From Gracilariopsis chorda (Eukaryota; Rhodophyta; Florideophyceae; Gracilariales; Gracilariaceae), in assembly GCA_003194525.1 (NCBI GenBank), contig NBIV01000032.1, positions 1-64,000 of the forward strand: 64,000 nucleotides of DNA, read 5' to 3'. Of the stretch, positions 31,218 to 41,409 are shown piece by piece. The notes under the pieces are model-generated. The model was not told where the DNA came from, searched no databases, and saw only the letters and a program-made list of their open reading frames with translations. Positions within the stretch are counted from its first letter, which is position 1. Every line of letters begins with the position of its first letter. The position numbers and the translations under genes are program-made.

Positions 31218-34200
31218 ATGGTGCTCGAAGCGCTCGTCTCCAAGCTCAACATCTACGACGCTGGTCTCCAATCACTTGCTGCTTTTCCGGATGATATCCG
31301 CGCGCGCGTCGAAACATGGATCACAAACCTTTCAACAGATGCCGACTCACTGTCTCGCTCCGTGCTGGACGAGCTTCGCCGTGAGCTGCGCACATGCCAA
31401 AGGAAGGGCTACACATCATGTCCACAAACCGTAGCCGCCTTGGAAGCCATGTATGTTTCTCTTCTCGGACATCACTGCGACATGATACGAGAAGCAGCTG
31501 TCGTCGATCTAAATGTCTTGTATGATGCACACGACCTGCAAACTATTGATGCCCTTCCCGTCACTATTGCAACCGTAGGCGAAGCCCCTACGATTGAGGT
31601 CTTGTTGAGACCTATTTCCGGCGAGTTTGATGCATCAGTCGTGGCCGACTATGGTGCCGTTCTTCGTCTCTTTGGTCCGCGAGCTGATTCCATGGCTGAG
31701 CCTGGCTGGACTGAGCTGCCCTTGGAAGTAACCGAGCACGGTGTACACCGCAAGCTGTCTCCATTTCCGAGACCAGGCTACTACGACTGGGTTATTGCCG
31801 AATCAGGCGACACCACACCCGTTGTGTTCGACGGGTTTCCCGCGGATACACTGCGTCGACTTCGAGGACGCTTCATCGTTCACCCCAAAGGCACACGTGA
31901 GTCTTGTTTACTCGAGATGCCTGTAGACGAAGTTCACGCAAAATGGAATGAGAAAACTGGAGAACTTCTGGGCCGAGGCTCTTTTGAAACCGTGCTCAAC
32001 GAACTGCCTCACCTGAAGATGCAAGGTGTGTCCGGCGTATATTTGATGGGGGCATTAGAGCGTCCACTGGACGAGGAAAACGCGTCCCCGTTTTCCGTAG
32101 TTGACCGTTCTGTCCCAGCTTCCATCCTTGGAGGCGCCTCCGCGTTCGCGAATTTATGTGCAGAAATGACGAGGTTGGGTTTGAAGCCTATCGTTGATGG
32201 CGTAGATCGTGTTTCGCGCACTCGGATGCACCGAAAATATCGTCATCTGACTGTGGAAACTCTCACCAGTAAGGGCATTCCTCTACGTCATCCAGGCACT
32301 GATGGTCGTGAAAACCAATGGGAGGATACTGCGTTACTGAACTATCGTCGAGTTGAGACTTGGAATGTTATGATTGCAGAGATTAAATCCCTTGCAGAGA
32401 AGTACGGCGTTAGGGGAGTACGGCTTGATAACGCTCAATCCCTACCACCGATCCTGGCACCGAACATGGATGAACTACTTCGTAAGGATCCAGATGGGGA
32501 GCCTCATTATTCTTTGAGTGAGGTCTTCTATGGGGGCGTGGTCAAGGCAAACGAAGAGTATGGATACTGGACGTCCGAGGCGGGCATAGAAAGAGGATAC
32601 CCCAACCCTTTCTTTGTCAAGTTCTGTCGAGAAATGTGGAATGCGTTCCCTGACTTCGTCATTATTGCCGAGTCCCACTTTCATAGAGAAGCCCAACTGC
32701 TTGTCTCCGGAGCCATTGCCCACACTGTGCGAATACCTCAAATCCTTGCGTCGATTTCTGGCAAGTCCTTGCGTCGTGACGGCAGTGTATCCCGAGTACC
32801 ATCGCAAAGCAGGTCTTCAGCACGAACTCTTTCGCGTTTATATCGCAATGATCGTGATTGGCTACCTAAAAACTCGATCATGGTTAACAGCACATGTACT
32901 CACCTTTCTCCATTTCCAGGTGTGTTGTACGGTCGGCGAGCATGGCTTGCAGTAGACCTACTGCACTTTCTGCCGGAGATACCTATGCTTGTCTATGGTG
33001 AAGAACGTGGTAGAGCGTATCGACTAAACATGAAAGGAGTTTCGAATATTGAAGAAATGACTGAGTACGACGTGAACTTTGATGCAGTTTTGCCCAAGTC
33101 TCCGACAAGGCGGAGTGGACATACGAGTCCCGCGGATGCAGTACTACCGACAAACTTATCTCTAGGCCCAGGAGCTGTTCGAAGTGGAAAGGCGTCACCC
33201 CTCACTGGTGCTACTCCTTCAAGGTTTGCGGGCTTGCCACCTCTGACACCACCAACTAGCGGAGTTGACAGGAAACTGAAGATGAAACGTAGAGGGTCCG
33301 TGGCAGATATGAGGCGTATACCGTCGAATTCAAGCTTGGTGCGTTCTCGATCGCGCGATGATATGAATGGAGTTGCCGTACGAAGCATGTCTTCAGCAGA
33401 TTTACGCCGAATGTCCGCGTTGGAAGAACAAACCCGACAAGAAATCGGCCCATCTCTCGGATACGATATTGCACAAATCACGGGACATTATTCACATCGT
33501 GCTCTTTTGCGCCAGGATATGGATGTACTGCATAGTGGGGGTATGTGTGTACTTAATGTCGAGCCGCAGTTTAAACACCAAGTGTTTGCTTTCGCTCGCT
33601 TCACTGAAGACCAGATACTCATAGTTGCTTCAAATTTCAAGGACAAGACAGATGGAAACAAATACGGGGCCGGATGCGACGTCGAGCTGGACTTTAAAGT
33701 ACTTTGGGACTACCTTCCAGACTCCCTGACCACTGGCGCAGCTCCAAGTGCGTTCTACAATGTTATCGACTCATTCACTGGCAAAGAGCATTCCGAAGAG
33801 GTGCTCACACTCGAGGAACTTGCATTTAGAAAGTACAAGGTTCATCTCAAACCTTTGGGAACCGTATTACTGACGTTGAGACCCCTTGAGGATACTCCGG
33901 AGCGTCGGGGGGCTCACTTGTCTGCATGTATCAAGCGCCTGCGAGAATTGCAATCCAATGCATTCAACGATCCGCGCGAAATGGAACCCGTGTCCCGAAT
34001 TGCCCGTGGTGCAGCAAACTCAGCTAGTGATTTCGCAACAGCTGTGATTGCTATGCGAGATGGCCTCGCAAGAGAAGGGTGCGACAGTGGTGAAATAGAG
34101 CAACTGCTGCAGCTTTGTATGCAACGCGCAAGTCAGCTGCGATTCATGATTGCCTACGAAGGATTCCCTGGTCCTAGAGACTTTGACCCCCCACCTGCAG

Positions 34201-36083
34201 AGCGCATCGTTGCATATCTAATTCATATGTCCACGGCGGCAAGAGACCCAGGCCTTGTGACCTTGGCAAGAAATGTTGTGGCAAGAACTACGAAACTGGG
34301 ACCACTCGTCTTCCTCACTGCAGAACTGGGTAGGTTCTCCACTGCTGGCGGCCTTGGTGTTATGGTGGATGAGCTCACAAAAGGACTCGTGAACCTCGGC
34401 CTCGAGGTTTATGTAATTTCACCTTACTACACTGTCAACCGTAAGAATCAAACGGGGTACCTCGGAGATCATATCAAATGGACTAAGAACGTTTCGGTTA
34501 ACCTCGGGACTCACATCGTTGAATTAGGAGTGTTCGAAGGTGTCGAGAACGGAGTGAATCTGATTTTCATGGAAAGGGGTGACTATTTCCCCAAGGTCTA
34601 TGCCGATCCTGGAGGTGCTAGTCGGCAGCTTCAGACCATTGTCTTGATGTCCTTGGGGGCACTTGAGGTCTGTTGTCAAAAACAGCTTCGTCCATCTGTT
34701 GTCGTTACGAATGACTGGTTACCGAGCCTAGCGGCGGGTTACAGAGACTTTTTTGTTGATTACTACAAGGATACGTCATTTTTCCATCTCATTCATAATC
34801 TTGGGGAAGGTGCATACGAAGGCAGAGTCTATCCTGGACCACATGAAGGATCTCTTGACCATATCCACAGGCTGCCGGCACATTCAGTGGTGAATCCATG
34901 GTGGAACAGAGTTGTGGTGAATCCATCTCGTTGTGCCATACTGCGAAGCGACAGCTGGGGTACAGTGAGCCCAAGCTATCTAAACGAGTTGAAAGGAAAC
35001 CACCCATTAAGTGATATACTGCAAATAGCCACGGCTCCTTTCGCATATCCCAACGGTATACGCAAAGCTGAAAGAGAAGAGGCACTCAGGACGAAAGGTG
35101 CACCAAGTCACGCTGAAGCCAAGGAGGTTTTGCAGCAACGGTATTTCGGGTTCCAACGCGGAGATGCGGCGATTCCCCTGTTTGCGTTTGTCGGACGCAT
35201 CACGTCACAGAAAGGGGTACACTTGATATTGAACGCTGTTGATGAACTCATTGCACATACCGGGGGCAAAATTCAAATCCTGGTTGGCGGACCTGCTAAC
35301 TACAGCGACGAGTACTCGGCTGGATGTGCACGACACATGCTAGATTTGCGAAGGCGACACCCGTGGTGTTTCTGGGCAGCACCGGACAGCTTCTTTACCG
35401 ATGGACCGATGTGCAATCTAGGAGCTGACTTTGGCCTAATGCCATCGCTCTTCGAACCCGGGGGCATTGTACAGCAGGAATTCTTCGTTGCTGGAACACC
35501 AGTGGTAGCTTATAAGACTGGTGGGTTGAAGGATACTGTACATGAATGGAAAAGTGAAATGGGTGAAGGAAACGGTTTCACTTTTGAAAACTACTCGCAC
35601 GGGGACTTTCTTTGGGCTGTCAAACGAGCCCTTCGTGTATTTTCCCACCCACACGAGTATGAAGAACTACGAGCCTCGGCGTACGAAACAACAATCGATG
35701 TATCAGAAGTTGCGTGGGCATGGTCGAGCGAGTTCCACAGATTGCGCAATGCTATGTACACTCGCGGAGAAAACGTGGCAAAGCTAATCTCAGCCACCGT
35801 TGATGAAGAAAGTGAGCTGTATGATCCAAACGCAACATCAGTTTTGCTGCAGTGGGCTGGAGATGCAGAAACTGTAGCAGTTAAGGGCTCCTTCGACAAC
35901 TGGTCATCCGAGTGGCCACTAAGCAGGGTTGTTGGAGCGGATAGTATGTTTGGTTTGAAGTTGTTGCTACGCCCTGGAGAATACTTCTACAAGTTTAGGG
36001 TTGATCAGCAATGGACTGTGGCAGAGAACCAACCACAATCCAGAGACCATGCAGGGTTTGTTAACAACGTATTAGTTATCTAG
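31218..36083 (+). CDS. UDP-glucose-type starch/glycogen synthase fusion: GH13-like + GT5 + C-terminal glycogen-binding module
   Basis: A 1621-residue intronless protein; the frame extends back to a TTG at 31071, but the first ATG is 31218. Residues about 170-600 resemble a GH13 amylase barrel: VRGVRLDNAQ keeps the nucleophile-type Asp (D404) and VIIAESHFH the acid-type Glu (E485), but the third acid region reads NSTCTHLSPF without the usual HD, so hydrolase activity is doubtful. A Ser/Arg/Pro-rich insert (about 627-742) interrupts the end of this unit. The GT5 synthase starts near 1026 (GPLVFLTAELGRFSTAGGLG), keeps E-x7-E (FEPGGIVQQEFF) and the KTGGL loop, and ends near 1520. The last 80 residues (VAVKGSFDNWSSEWPL ... 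GEYFYKFRVDQQW) are an AMPK-beta-type glycogen-binding domain. No plastid signal is visible, which fits cytosolic floridean starch made from UDP-glucose (established for red algae). Amylase-GT5 fusions are also known from fungal alpha-1,3-glucan synthases. Confidence 0.9.
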   Translation: MVLEALVSKLNIYDAGLQSLAAFPDDIRARVETWITNLSTDADSLSRSVLDELRRELRTCQRKGYTSCPQTVAALEAMYVSLLGHHCDMIREAAVVDLNVLYDAHDLQTIDALPVTIATVGEAPTIEVLLRPISGEFDASVVADYGAVLRLFGPRADSMAEPGWTELPLEVTEHGVHRKLSPFPRPGYYDWVIAESGDTTPVVFDGFPADTLRRLRGRFIVHPKGTRESCLLEMPVDEVHAKWNEKTGELLGRGSFETVLNELPHLKMQGVSGVYLMGALERPLDEENASPFSVVDRSVPASILGGASAFANLCAEMTRLGLKPIVDGVDRVSRTRMHRKYRHLTVETLTSKGIPLRHPGTDGRENQWEDTALLNYRRVETWNVMIAEIKSLAEKYGVRGVRLDNAQSLPPILAPNMDELLRKDPDGEPHYSLSEVFYGGVVKANEEYGYWTSEAGIERGYPNPFFVKFCREMWNAFPDFVIIAESHFHREAQLLVSGAIAHTVRIPQILASISGKSLRRDGSVSRVPSQSRSSARTLSRLYRNDRDWLPKNSIMVNSTCTHLSPFPGVLYGRRAWLAVDLLHFLPEIPMLVYGEERGRAYRLNMKGVSNIEEMTEYDVNFDAVLPKSPTRRSGHTSPADAVLPTNLSLGPGAVRSGKASPLTGATPSRFAGLPPLTPPTSGVDRKLKMKRRGSVADMRRIPSNSSLVRSRSRDDMNGVAVRSMSSADLRRMSALEEQTRQEIGPSLGYDIAQITGHYSHRALLRQDMDVLHSGGMCVLNVEPQFKHQVFAFARFTEDQILIVASNFKDKTDGNKYGAGCDVELDFKVLWDYLPDSLTTGAAPSAFYNVIDSFTGKEHSEEVLTLEELAFRKYKVHLKPLGTVLLTLRPLEDTPERRGAHLSACIKRLRELQSNAFNDPREMEPVSRIARGAANSASDFATAVIAMRDGLAREGCDSGEIEQLLQLCMQRASQLRFMIAYEGFPGPRDFDPPPAERIVAYLIHMSTAARDPGLVTLARNVVARTTKLGPLVFLTAELGRFSTAGGLGVMVDELTKGLVNLGLEVYVISPYYTVNRKNQTGYLGDHIKWTKNVSVNLGTHIVELGVFEGVENGVNLIFMERGDYFPKVYADPGGASRQLQTIVLMSLGALEVCCQKQLRPSVVVTNDWLPSLAAGYRDFFVDYYKDTSFFHLIHNLGEGAYEGRVYPGPHEGSLDHIHRLPAHSVVNPWWNRVVVNPSRCAILRSDSWGTVSPSYLNELKGNHPLSDILQIATAPFAYPNGIRKAEREEALRTKGAPSHAEAKEVLQQRYFGFQRGDAAIPLFAFVGRITSQKGVHLILNAVDELIAHTGGKIQILVGGPANYSDEYSAGCARHMLDLRRRHPWCFWAAPDSFFTDGPMCNLGADFGLMPSLFEPGGIVQQEFFVAGTPVVAYKTGGLKDTVHEWKSEMGEGNGFTFENYSHGDFLWAVKRALRVFSHPHEYEELRASAYETTIDVSEVAWAWSSEFHRLRNAMYTRGENVAKLISATVDEESELYDPNATSVLLQWAGDAETVAVKGSFDNWSSEWPLSRVVGADSMFGLKLLLRPGEYFYKFRVDQQWTVAENQPQSRDHAGFVNNVLVI

Positions 36084-37133
36084 TTCAAAGGTGTCCCTAA
36101 AGCATTGTGACCTTGAAACGTCTCGTCCTTTACATTAAACGAGCATGTCTTTAAGACTTAAACCGTCTGGACGTCTGAACCTCACGTCACGAGCTGCCCC
36201 AACAATCTTACATCAAGTTCACGCCGGCAGTGAGCTCAGTGTAATATTGTGAGCAACTTAGTATTGAACAATACGATAGAACTCCTTGTTTACCAGTTTG
36301 TCGCTAAGCAATGGGGTGGTGTCTAGTAGGCGCTGCCTATTCAGGACAGAACGAATGAACAGGGGAAAAAATGAGTCTACAACAGAACTGTGACTTCTTT
36401 CCACCTCATGCTAACGGTGTCAAGACTCTTTTTCCGTCTTCGCCACTATATAGTGGTTTGAATCGACCTGGCTATGTTCCGTGACATGAGCTTAATTTGT
36501 GCTCTTTCGTTCTTTCCTCTCCGGGTAATTAATGTCGTTTTCCCAATTGGGGAAGGATTTTCGTCGAAGATCCTCTCTGTTGACCAGAAATTTCAGTCCC
36601 CGTAAAGAAAAGCGGCGATGGATTCGTTTCGCGGCGTTCAAGTCTGGCGAGAGCGATTATCGCTACGAAGGTGGCCTCCTAAGGCTAGCTAGGCTCAGAA
36701 ATTTTGAATTGCATAGCAAGGGTATTCGGAATGCGATGCTGCATCGCACTTGGCAAAGAGTTGCGCATCCAAACAGTTCAAAGATGCGCTCATCCCTCCA
36801 CGAATTGGGCTTCTACAGAAAACCGGATGGTTCCAGAAATAAGACCAAAACAGGTGTGAATTCAAAAAACTTTTGAGAAATGCATGCTGGTACGCAACCA
36901 AGCGCGCTGCACGTAGACAAAACAGGTACAGGTACAACGGTTGTATACAAGAGTCCACGTCCATGTTCCGGTTTCCCCTCGCACGCGTCTTTTTTCATCA
37001 CGAAGAATTGTCTCGTACCTCAGCGGCTTTTGCTCTTCTTGAGGAAAGTCAAGTTGCGCTAATCATCATTCTTAACGGCGCACTGCTCTCCACCCGAGAG
37101 AGGCATTCCGTCTTCGGCGATTTTCTTGTCTTC
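36084..37133. other. Intergenic region between the glucan synthase and the NUP42-like gene
   Basis: About 1 kb. Its only sizeable feature is the doubtful frame at 36532-36876. A repeated GGTACAGGTAC is present near 36927. The stretch directly upstream of 37134 must be promoter and leader. Confidence 0.35.
36532..36876 (+). CDS. Hypothetical basic protein, doubtful ORF
   Basis: A 114-residue ATG frame, very rich in Arg, Lys and Ser (DFRRRSSLLTRNFSPRKEKRR at its start), with no acidic patches or known domain. It lies upstream of, and in the same direction as, the NUP42-like gene. It could be a small basic protein, an upstream frame in that gene's leader, or chance. Confidence 0.25.
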   Translation: MSFSQLGKDFRRRSSLLTRNFSPRKEKRRWIRFAAFKSGESDYRYEGGLLRLARLRNFELHSKGIRNAMLHRTWQRVAHPNSSKMRSSLHELGFYRKPDGSRNKTKTGVNSKNF

Positions 37134-37883
37134 ATGGTTGTTTGCAAGTACTATCAAGCAGGGCGCTGTAGGTACGGTGACTCGTGCAAATTTGAGCACA
37201 TCGATCCTCCCGGGAGAGGCGGCTTTTCCTCGAATGACCCGTTTTCGCCATCATCTTCTAAACCAAACCGCAATAGCAAACACGCGGACGCTCAACCGCA
37301 ATGGCCGTTGAGTGTCATCGGGTCAAGGGATGACCTTTCTCACGGCAACGAGCTCTCGGGCGATGTATCACCAGAAGAACTGCGCGCTCTTGCGTATTCA
37401 ATGGCTCCGCGTGGCATTTCTCCACAGGTCTCACAGAAGGAAGGGCAAATGGTTGCCGAACACCGTGCCAAGGTTGACGCTCTGTCTCGCGGCGGACTGC
37501 AAACTCATGCCCCTGTGGGAAGTAACACCATTCAAATGCAGGACCCGTTTGCGGAAGATGGCGGGTTTTCGGGAGGATTTCATGCCCCAAGCAACCAGGG
37601 TTCTCAAATGGCTATGGATCAGGCCGCTCAAGGAAGAAATCAGTTTGGCAGCCAACCGGTCGGAAATCCATTCGGTCAGGGTGCGCCGTTTGGCCACCCA
37701 CCACAAGGCTCTCAATTTCAGCCAACTCAACAACAATCTCAACCTTCGACCCAGCCAACTCCTTCATCGATATCAGCACCACCATCGCAGAATATCACCC
37801 CAGCGCAAGAGCAGCAGTTCAGCGCAGCACAATTTGGTTTTGCCAACGTCCCAGAAACTGCACCACCACCACAGTTTTATTAA
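37134..37883 (+). CDS. NUP42-like nucleoporin with N-terminal CCCH zinc finger and FG motifs
   Basis: A protein of 249 residues. The frame opens far upstream, but the ATG at 37134 places the zinc finger at the extreme N terminus (MVVCKYYQAGRCRYGDSCKF, then EH; C4, C12, C18, H22, spacing 7-5-3), as in NUP42/NUPL2 (hCG1) and plant C3H16-type proteins. The rest is low-complexity Gln/Ser/Pro/Gly with FG dipeptides (NQFGSQP, GNPFGQGAPFGH, AQFGFAN) that would bind transport receptors in the nuclear pore. Residues about 75-135 contain a short ordered-looking stretch (SPEELRALAYSMAPRG). Its family role is mRNA export at the cytoplasmic face of the pore. It converges on PSF2 with 208 bp between stops. 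Confidence 0.8.
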   Translation: MVVCKYYQAGRCRYGDSCKFEHIDPPGRGGFSSNDPFSPSSSKPNRNSKHADAQPQWPLSVIGSRDDLSHGNELSGDVSPEELRALAYSMAPRGISPQVSQKEGQMVAEHRAKVDALSRGGLQTHAPVGSNTIQMQDPFAEDGGFSGGFHAPSNQGSQMAMDQAAQGRNQFGSQPVGNPFGQGAPFGHPPQGSQFQPTQQQSQPSTQPTPSSISAPPSQNITPAQEQQFSAAQFGFANVPETAPPPQFY

Positions 37884-38091
37884 GACTTTTCGAATTTCCT
37901 AGAATGTTAACTGGGTAGATTCCGGCGTGCAGGTTGGCGCAGATGTGAGAAAGAACCTGCGCTTTGCCATTAAAACAGAAGCACGCTGTAACTGGGCTGT
38001 AAAAATCGCGTTTAAGCCCAGAAAAAATGGTTTACATATCCTAGTCAAAAAGGAGGCCCTTACGAAGAGAAGTGGTACAGGCGTTAGAAAG

Positions 38092-38955
38092 TTAATCACG
38101 CCGAATAACCCGACGCAGCTGACGGCCAGGAAGGGGACGAGGCTCTGATTCAGAAGCGGGGTTGGAGGAGGTATTGGTTTCAGAAAGAGGTCCACTTCCG
38201 TCGGTGGTGACATGAATCTCATACATGTTTTGGAGCACACGAGTAAGAACTGGCCTGTGTATGTTGATCTCATGCATTGACAAATTGTTCACCTTGATGG
38301 CATTTGCGCGATCCCTAACGTTTGCTTGCATCCATTTTCGCATTTTGCTTTCGCGCAAATTGGTCAAGTCCTCTATCAATCGCCGCAGATTCGAGACTTG
38401 TACGAGGTCGTCCGGTGCATGATGGAATAAAAGGGATGCTATCTGCGATTCAGCATTCAGGTTGAGATCATATTTTGACGTTGATGTCAGGTTTCGTGTA
38501 GCGGCCCTGGCAACGCATGGAGGTGATACTTACCTCTGAGAAATAGAACGGAATGGATTGGAGCTCGTCCTCGTTGTCCTTCTCTTCCGAGAGATATTCC
38601 TCAACGCTACGTACCGTCAGCCATCGAGGTGGGATTATCTTGCATCGATGCACCTTTTTCAGCGCTAATGCCAACCATAAGGGTACCTGTATCAGTGCGT
38701 GGTTCCAATTCACAATCGTGTAAGGAGATAGTTGTCTATGAACGGTAACTGCAGCATATTATGGTGACGTAAACGAACCGTGGTGGTGATGGATGGCTCA
38801 AACGGCCCAAAATTACCTCGAATGAAGCTAATAACACCGAATCTCACCATCGGGTTGATCTCGATAAGCTCATCTTCTGCGAAGAACTCAGAGCGCTGAA
38901 AAGTGAGTTCGGATTCGTGGGCCTGGGTCGATTTTGCAGCTGCGGTATCCCCCAT
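38092..38955 (-). CDS. PSF2: GINS complex subunit PSF2 (three exons)
   Basis: A protein of 226 residues from exons 38955-38779, 38686-38534 and 38442-38092. The introns are 92 and 91 bp: donors GTTCGT and GTAAGT, acceptors ATACAG and TCGCAG, all in frame. PSF2 is one of four GINS subunits that bind Cdc45-Mcm2-7 in the replicative helicase. Signatures: FFAEDELIEINPM, GNFGPFEPSITTT, then VPLWLALALKKVHRCKIIPP across the first junction (canonical PLWLA...K), FYFSEIASLLFHHAPDD across the second, and VRDRANAIKVNNLSMHEIN with RPVLTRVLQNMY. The C terminus is a Ser/Pro tail. Length and motif order match the family closely. Confidence 0.93.
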
Positions 38956-41409
38956 TTTTCAGTAAGCTGGAAACCGTAGACCAGCTTAGAGAAGATTTTG
39001 CGGGGAATGCTTTCAGCTTGTACAATGTGAAGAACAAGCTTTGGTACTCACAGAAGTGCTGCGTTCGTTGCCAGTATGACGCCCCGAAGTGCGACGAAGC
39101 TTGCGGTTGAGAGCGTGTACTGGTGTGGAATCAATGTAGGCTGTGCCGAATAGAATTCAGAGGGATAGATAGCCTTCCTTCGCACTTCAGGCGATTTCCG
39201 AGACCTTTTGGAACTGAAGTTGTTTCAATAAGAGTTCTGTAAAGGTTAGGAACGCTCCCTTTCGTACTATTCGTCGGCATTAATGCTCTTTGGGAGATGA
39301 TGAGGCCGCAATAACAAAAATGGAGTCTCCCAGTCTATGCCAATCCGCCCGTATTACTGGAAGTTCCGGGAACCATACAACTTCATGTAGTATCTATTGT
39401 CGATTTTGGCGGGAAGCGTTTCCACAAAAAATTGAACAGTAGCTTGAGCAGTACGACGCAGCGTCATGAGATGCAAGGGCGAAATGAAATTCGTAGACCT
39501 AATTTATGTTGTTCCGCGATAGAGGGATAGCAAAGGATAGAAGGCTAACGTAATGCTTGTCACTGCATGTAGGTAAGGAGATTCCGTCTGCATGGAATAG
39601 CTAGGTTTTCGCACGATGCTACCTCAGGGATAGTTTGGCTTGCTGCATGATGCATATCATCTGTCGATATTCCTGTCTTTGACATGCCTCTACCGCTGGT
39701 AACAGACGTCTTGAAGGAGATCCTATGTATTTGGCTGCGTAGAGCGCTCGTCGAGGAAGTTGGATTCGAGTCAGCGGTATCAAACAACCGATTGTCAATA
39801 CCTGCATGGAGAAAGCTGCCATACTCCTGCGATAGCCAGTCCAAACAGTTGTCAGCGATGGACAAGCGGTGACGGCGCTTTCGTGTACAACAAATGATTG
39901 ATATTCTTTGCTTGAAATGGGCCAGACCGGGAGTCTCAACTTTTGCACAAGCAGATCCGGCTTCTTGGAGCTGTGTAAAAATTTTTTTCTGAACCTGAAG
40001 CAGATCGCACTGGCGGTGCAATCCATTCTATCAAGCCAATATCTTTGTCCAACATTTCAACTTCATTGTCATGTATGCAACGCATAGTTTTGCTTGTTTC
40101 GGTGAACAGCCTCTGCTACAATATTTCGCAACTCGACGAGAGCAAGAACAACAAGAACAGCGACGACGACAAGAACAGCAATAAACTCAACTCTTAACTA
40201 TTGATGGGTTCCAGGTTCTCTAAAACAGTTTCAAGGTATTGTTAACCAAGGGAATTTAATCTCAGTTGCTTCTGAAAGATGTGCAGGCACAACGTTTTTG
40301 AAACCGATGGGTCGTTCGAATCATGAGAGGAAAGTTTTTTGAGAAAGACCTACACACTGCGCTTCCGGAATTAGTAGCGTGTGCCTATAAACGCACACAC
40401 ATGCATACCCCGCCACAAGCACATTAACCAGTACAACACATGAGGTCGGTCAAGCATGCTAATCAAGGAGTGTCCAGAACCATAAACCCATGAAGCGGTC
40501 AGCGAAATTGACACTCCTGGCCGGCCGCAGTGAAACATGATACCTTGAATGTGAAGTTCCTTTTTTGTGGTCGTTGTGATTTACCAGTTGACGAGATTAT
40601 TAGAACATGGCTCGTGAATGTGTTGGTGTACCTGGTGAGAGGACGTTTCTTTGAAAAGAAGCTATCTGCTCTATGTTGGAATTAGACATAGGCACCCGTA
40701 AAGAGAGAGAGAGAGAGAGAACTTCTTTTAGTTGCTATGATAGCAGCTCACCATTTCGGTGCGATAGGATCATTCGTGAAGTTGTCAAGTAAAGCAGCTA
40801 TGAAAGTACGCTCTGTTCATTGTAAAAGGTATGAGATATACTTCAAGGACGCAAAAAGCGCATAAGTACTTGCAGCACCTCAATGTGCAAGTGTCTTCCA
40901 GATGAATGCCGAAACGCTCAGAAGAGACCATCCGGATGCGCAGAGGTGGGATAACGCCAGCGGAGTTTTGTGTGGTACACATGGGAACACTTCTTTCTAT
41001 CCCAGCTTATTTGAGAAAGCAAAGGGTGAGAGTTCAACTCCGCAATGATACGGTTCCCAAGACACAAGGAATCTAGAAGGTTAGAAGCTCCCATTTGCTG
41101 GTCAACAACGAGGGAATTAGCTGGCGTTGTGGCTAGGGAAGTTATCAGTATTTCTAGCTAATATAAAATCTCCAATAATAGCATCTCCCTGGGGTACCTT
41201 TGGTACCTTTGGCAGTGGAGCTCATGACAACGACGGGTTGAAGATAATGTTTGACCACGAATCCTAACTATCCCCGTTGCTTGACATTACGCTTTGCATA
41301 GAGCTAATCTAAGAATTTGGTACATGGCTTGTTTGAATATTGCTCATTTTCTTGAAAAGAAAAGACAGAAGAGTTGGCTTTTTTGGCTTTCCGCAGGACG
41401 TTGCTGGGT
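38956..41409. other. Intergenic region, no gene recognised
   Basis: About 2.5 kb. The frame 39560-40021 (minus) opens only at a TTG and has no known domain; 40785-40982 (minus) is short. A low-complexity (AAGAACA)-like stretch lies near 40140-40190 and a GA microsatellite at 40702-40721. A GGTACCTTTGGTACC repeat is at about 41196-41212. The first 300 bases should contain the PSF2 promoter. Confidence 0.35.
40702..40721. repeat. GA dinucleotide microsatellite
   Basis: About ten uninterrupted AG units in non-coding DNA. No function is implied. Confidence 0.85.

Noticed and set aside
36873-37133. 87-residue extension upstream of the NUP42-like zinc finger
   Set aside because: The CCCH finger sits at the extreme N terminus in the family; the upstream part is unlike any domain and is probably leader.
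39560-40026. Two overlapping minus-strand frames (153 and 135 codons)
   Set aside because: The longer opens at TTG; no domain in either; both lie in an otherwise empty region.
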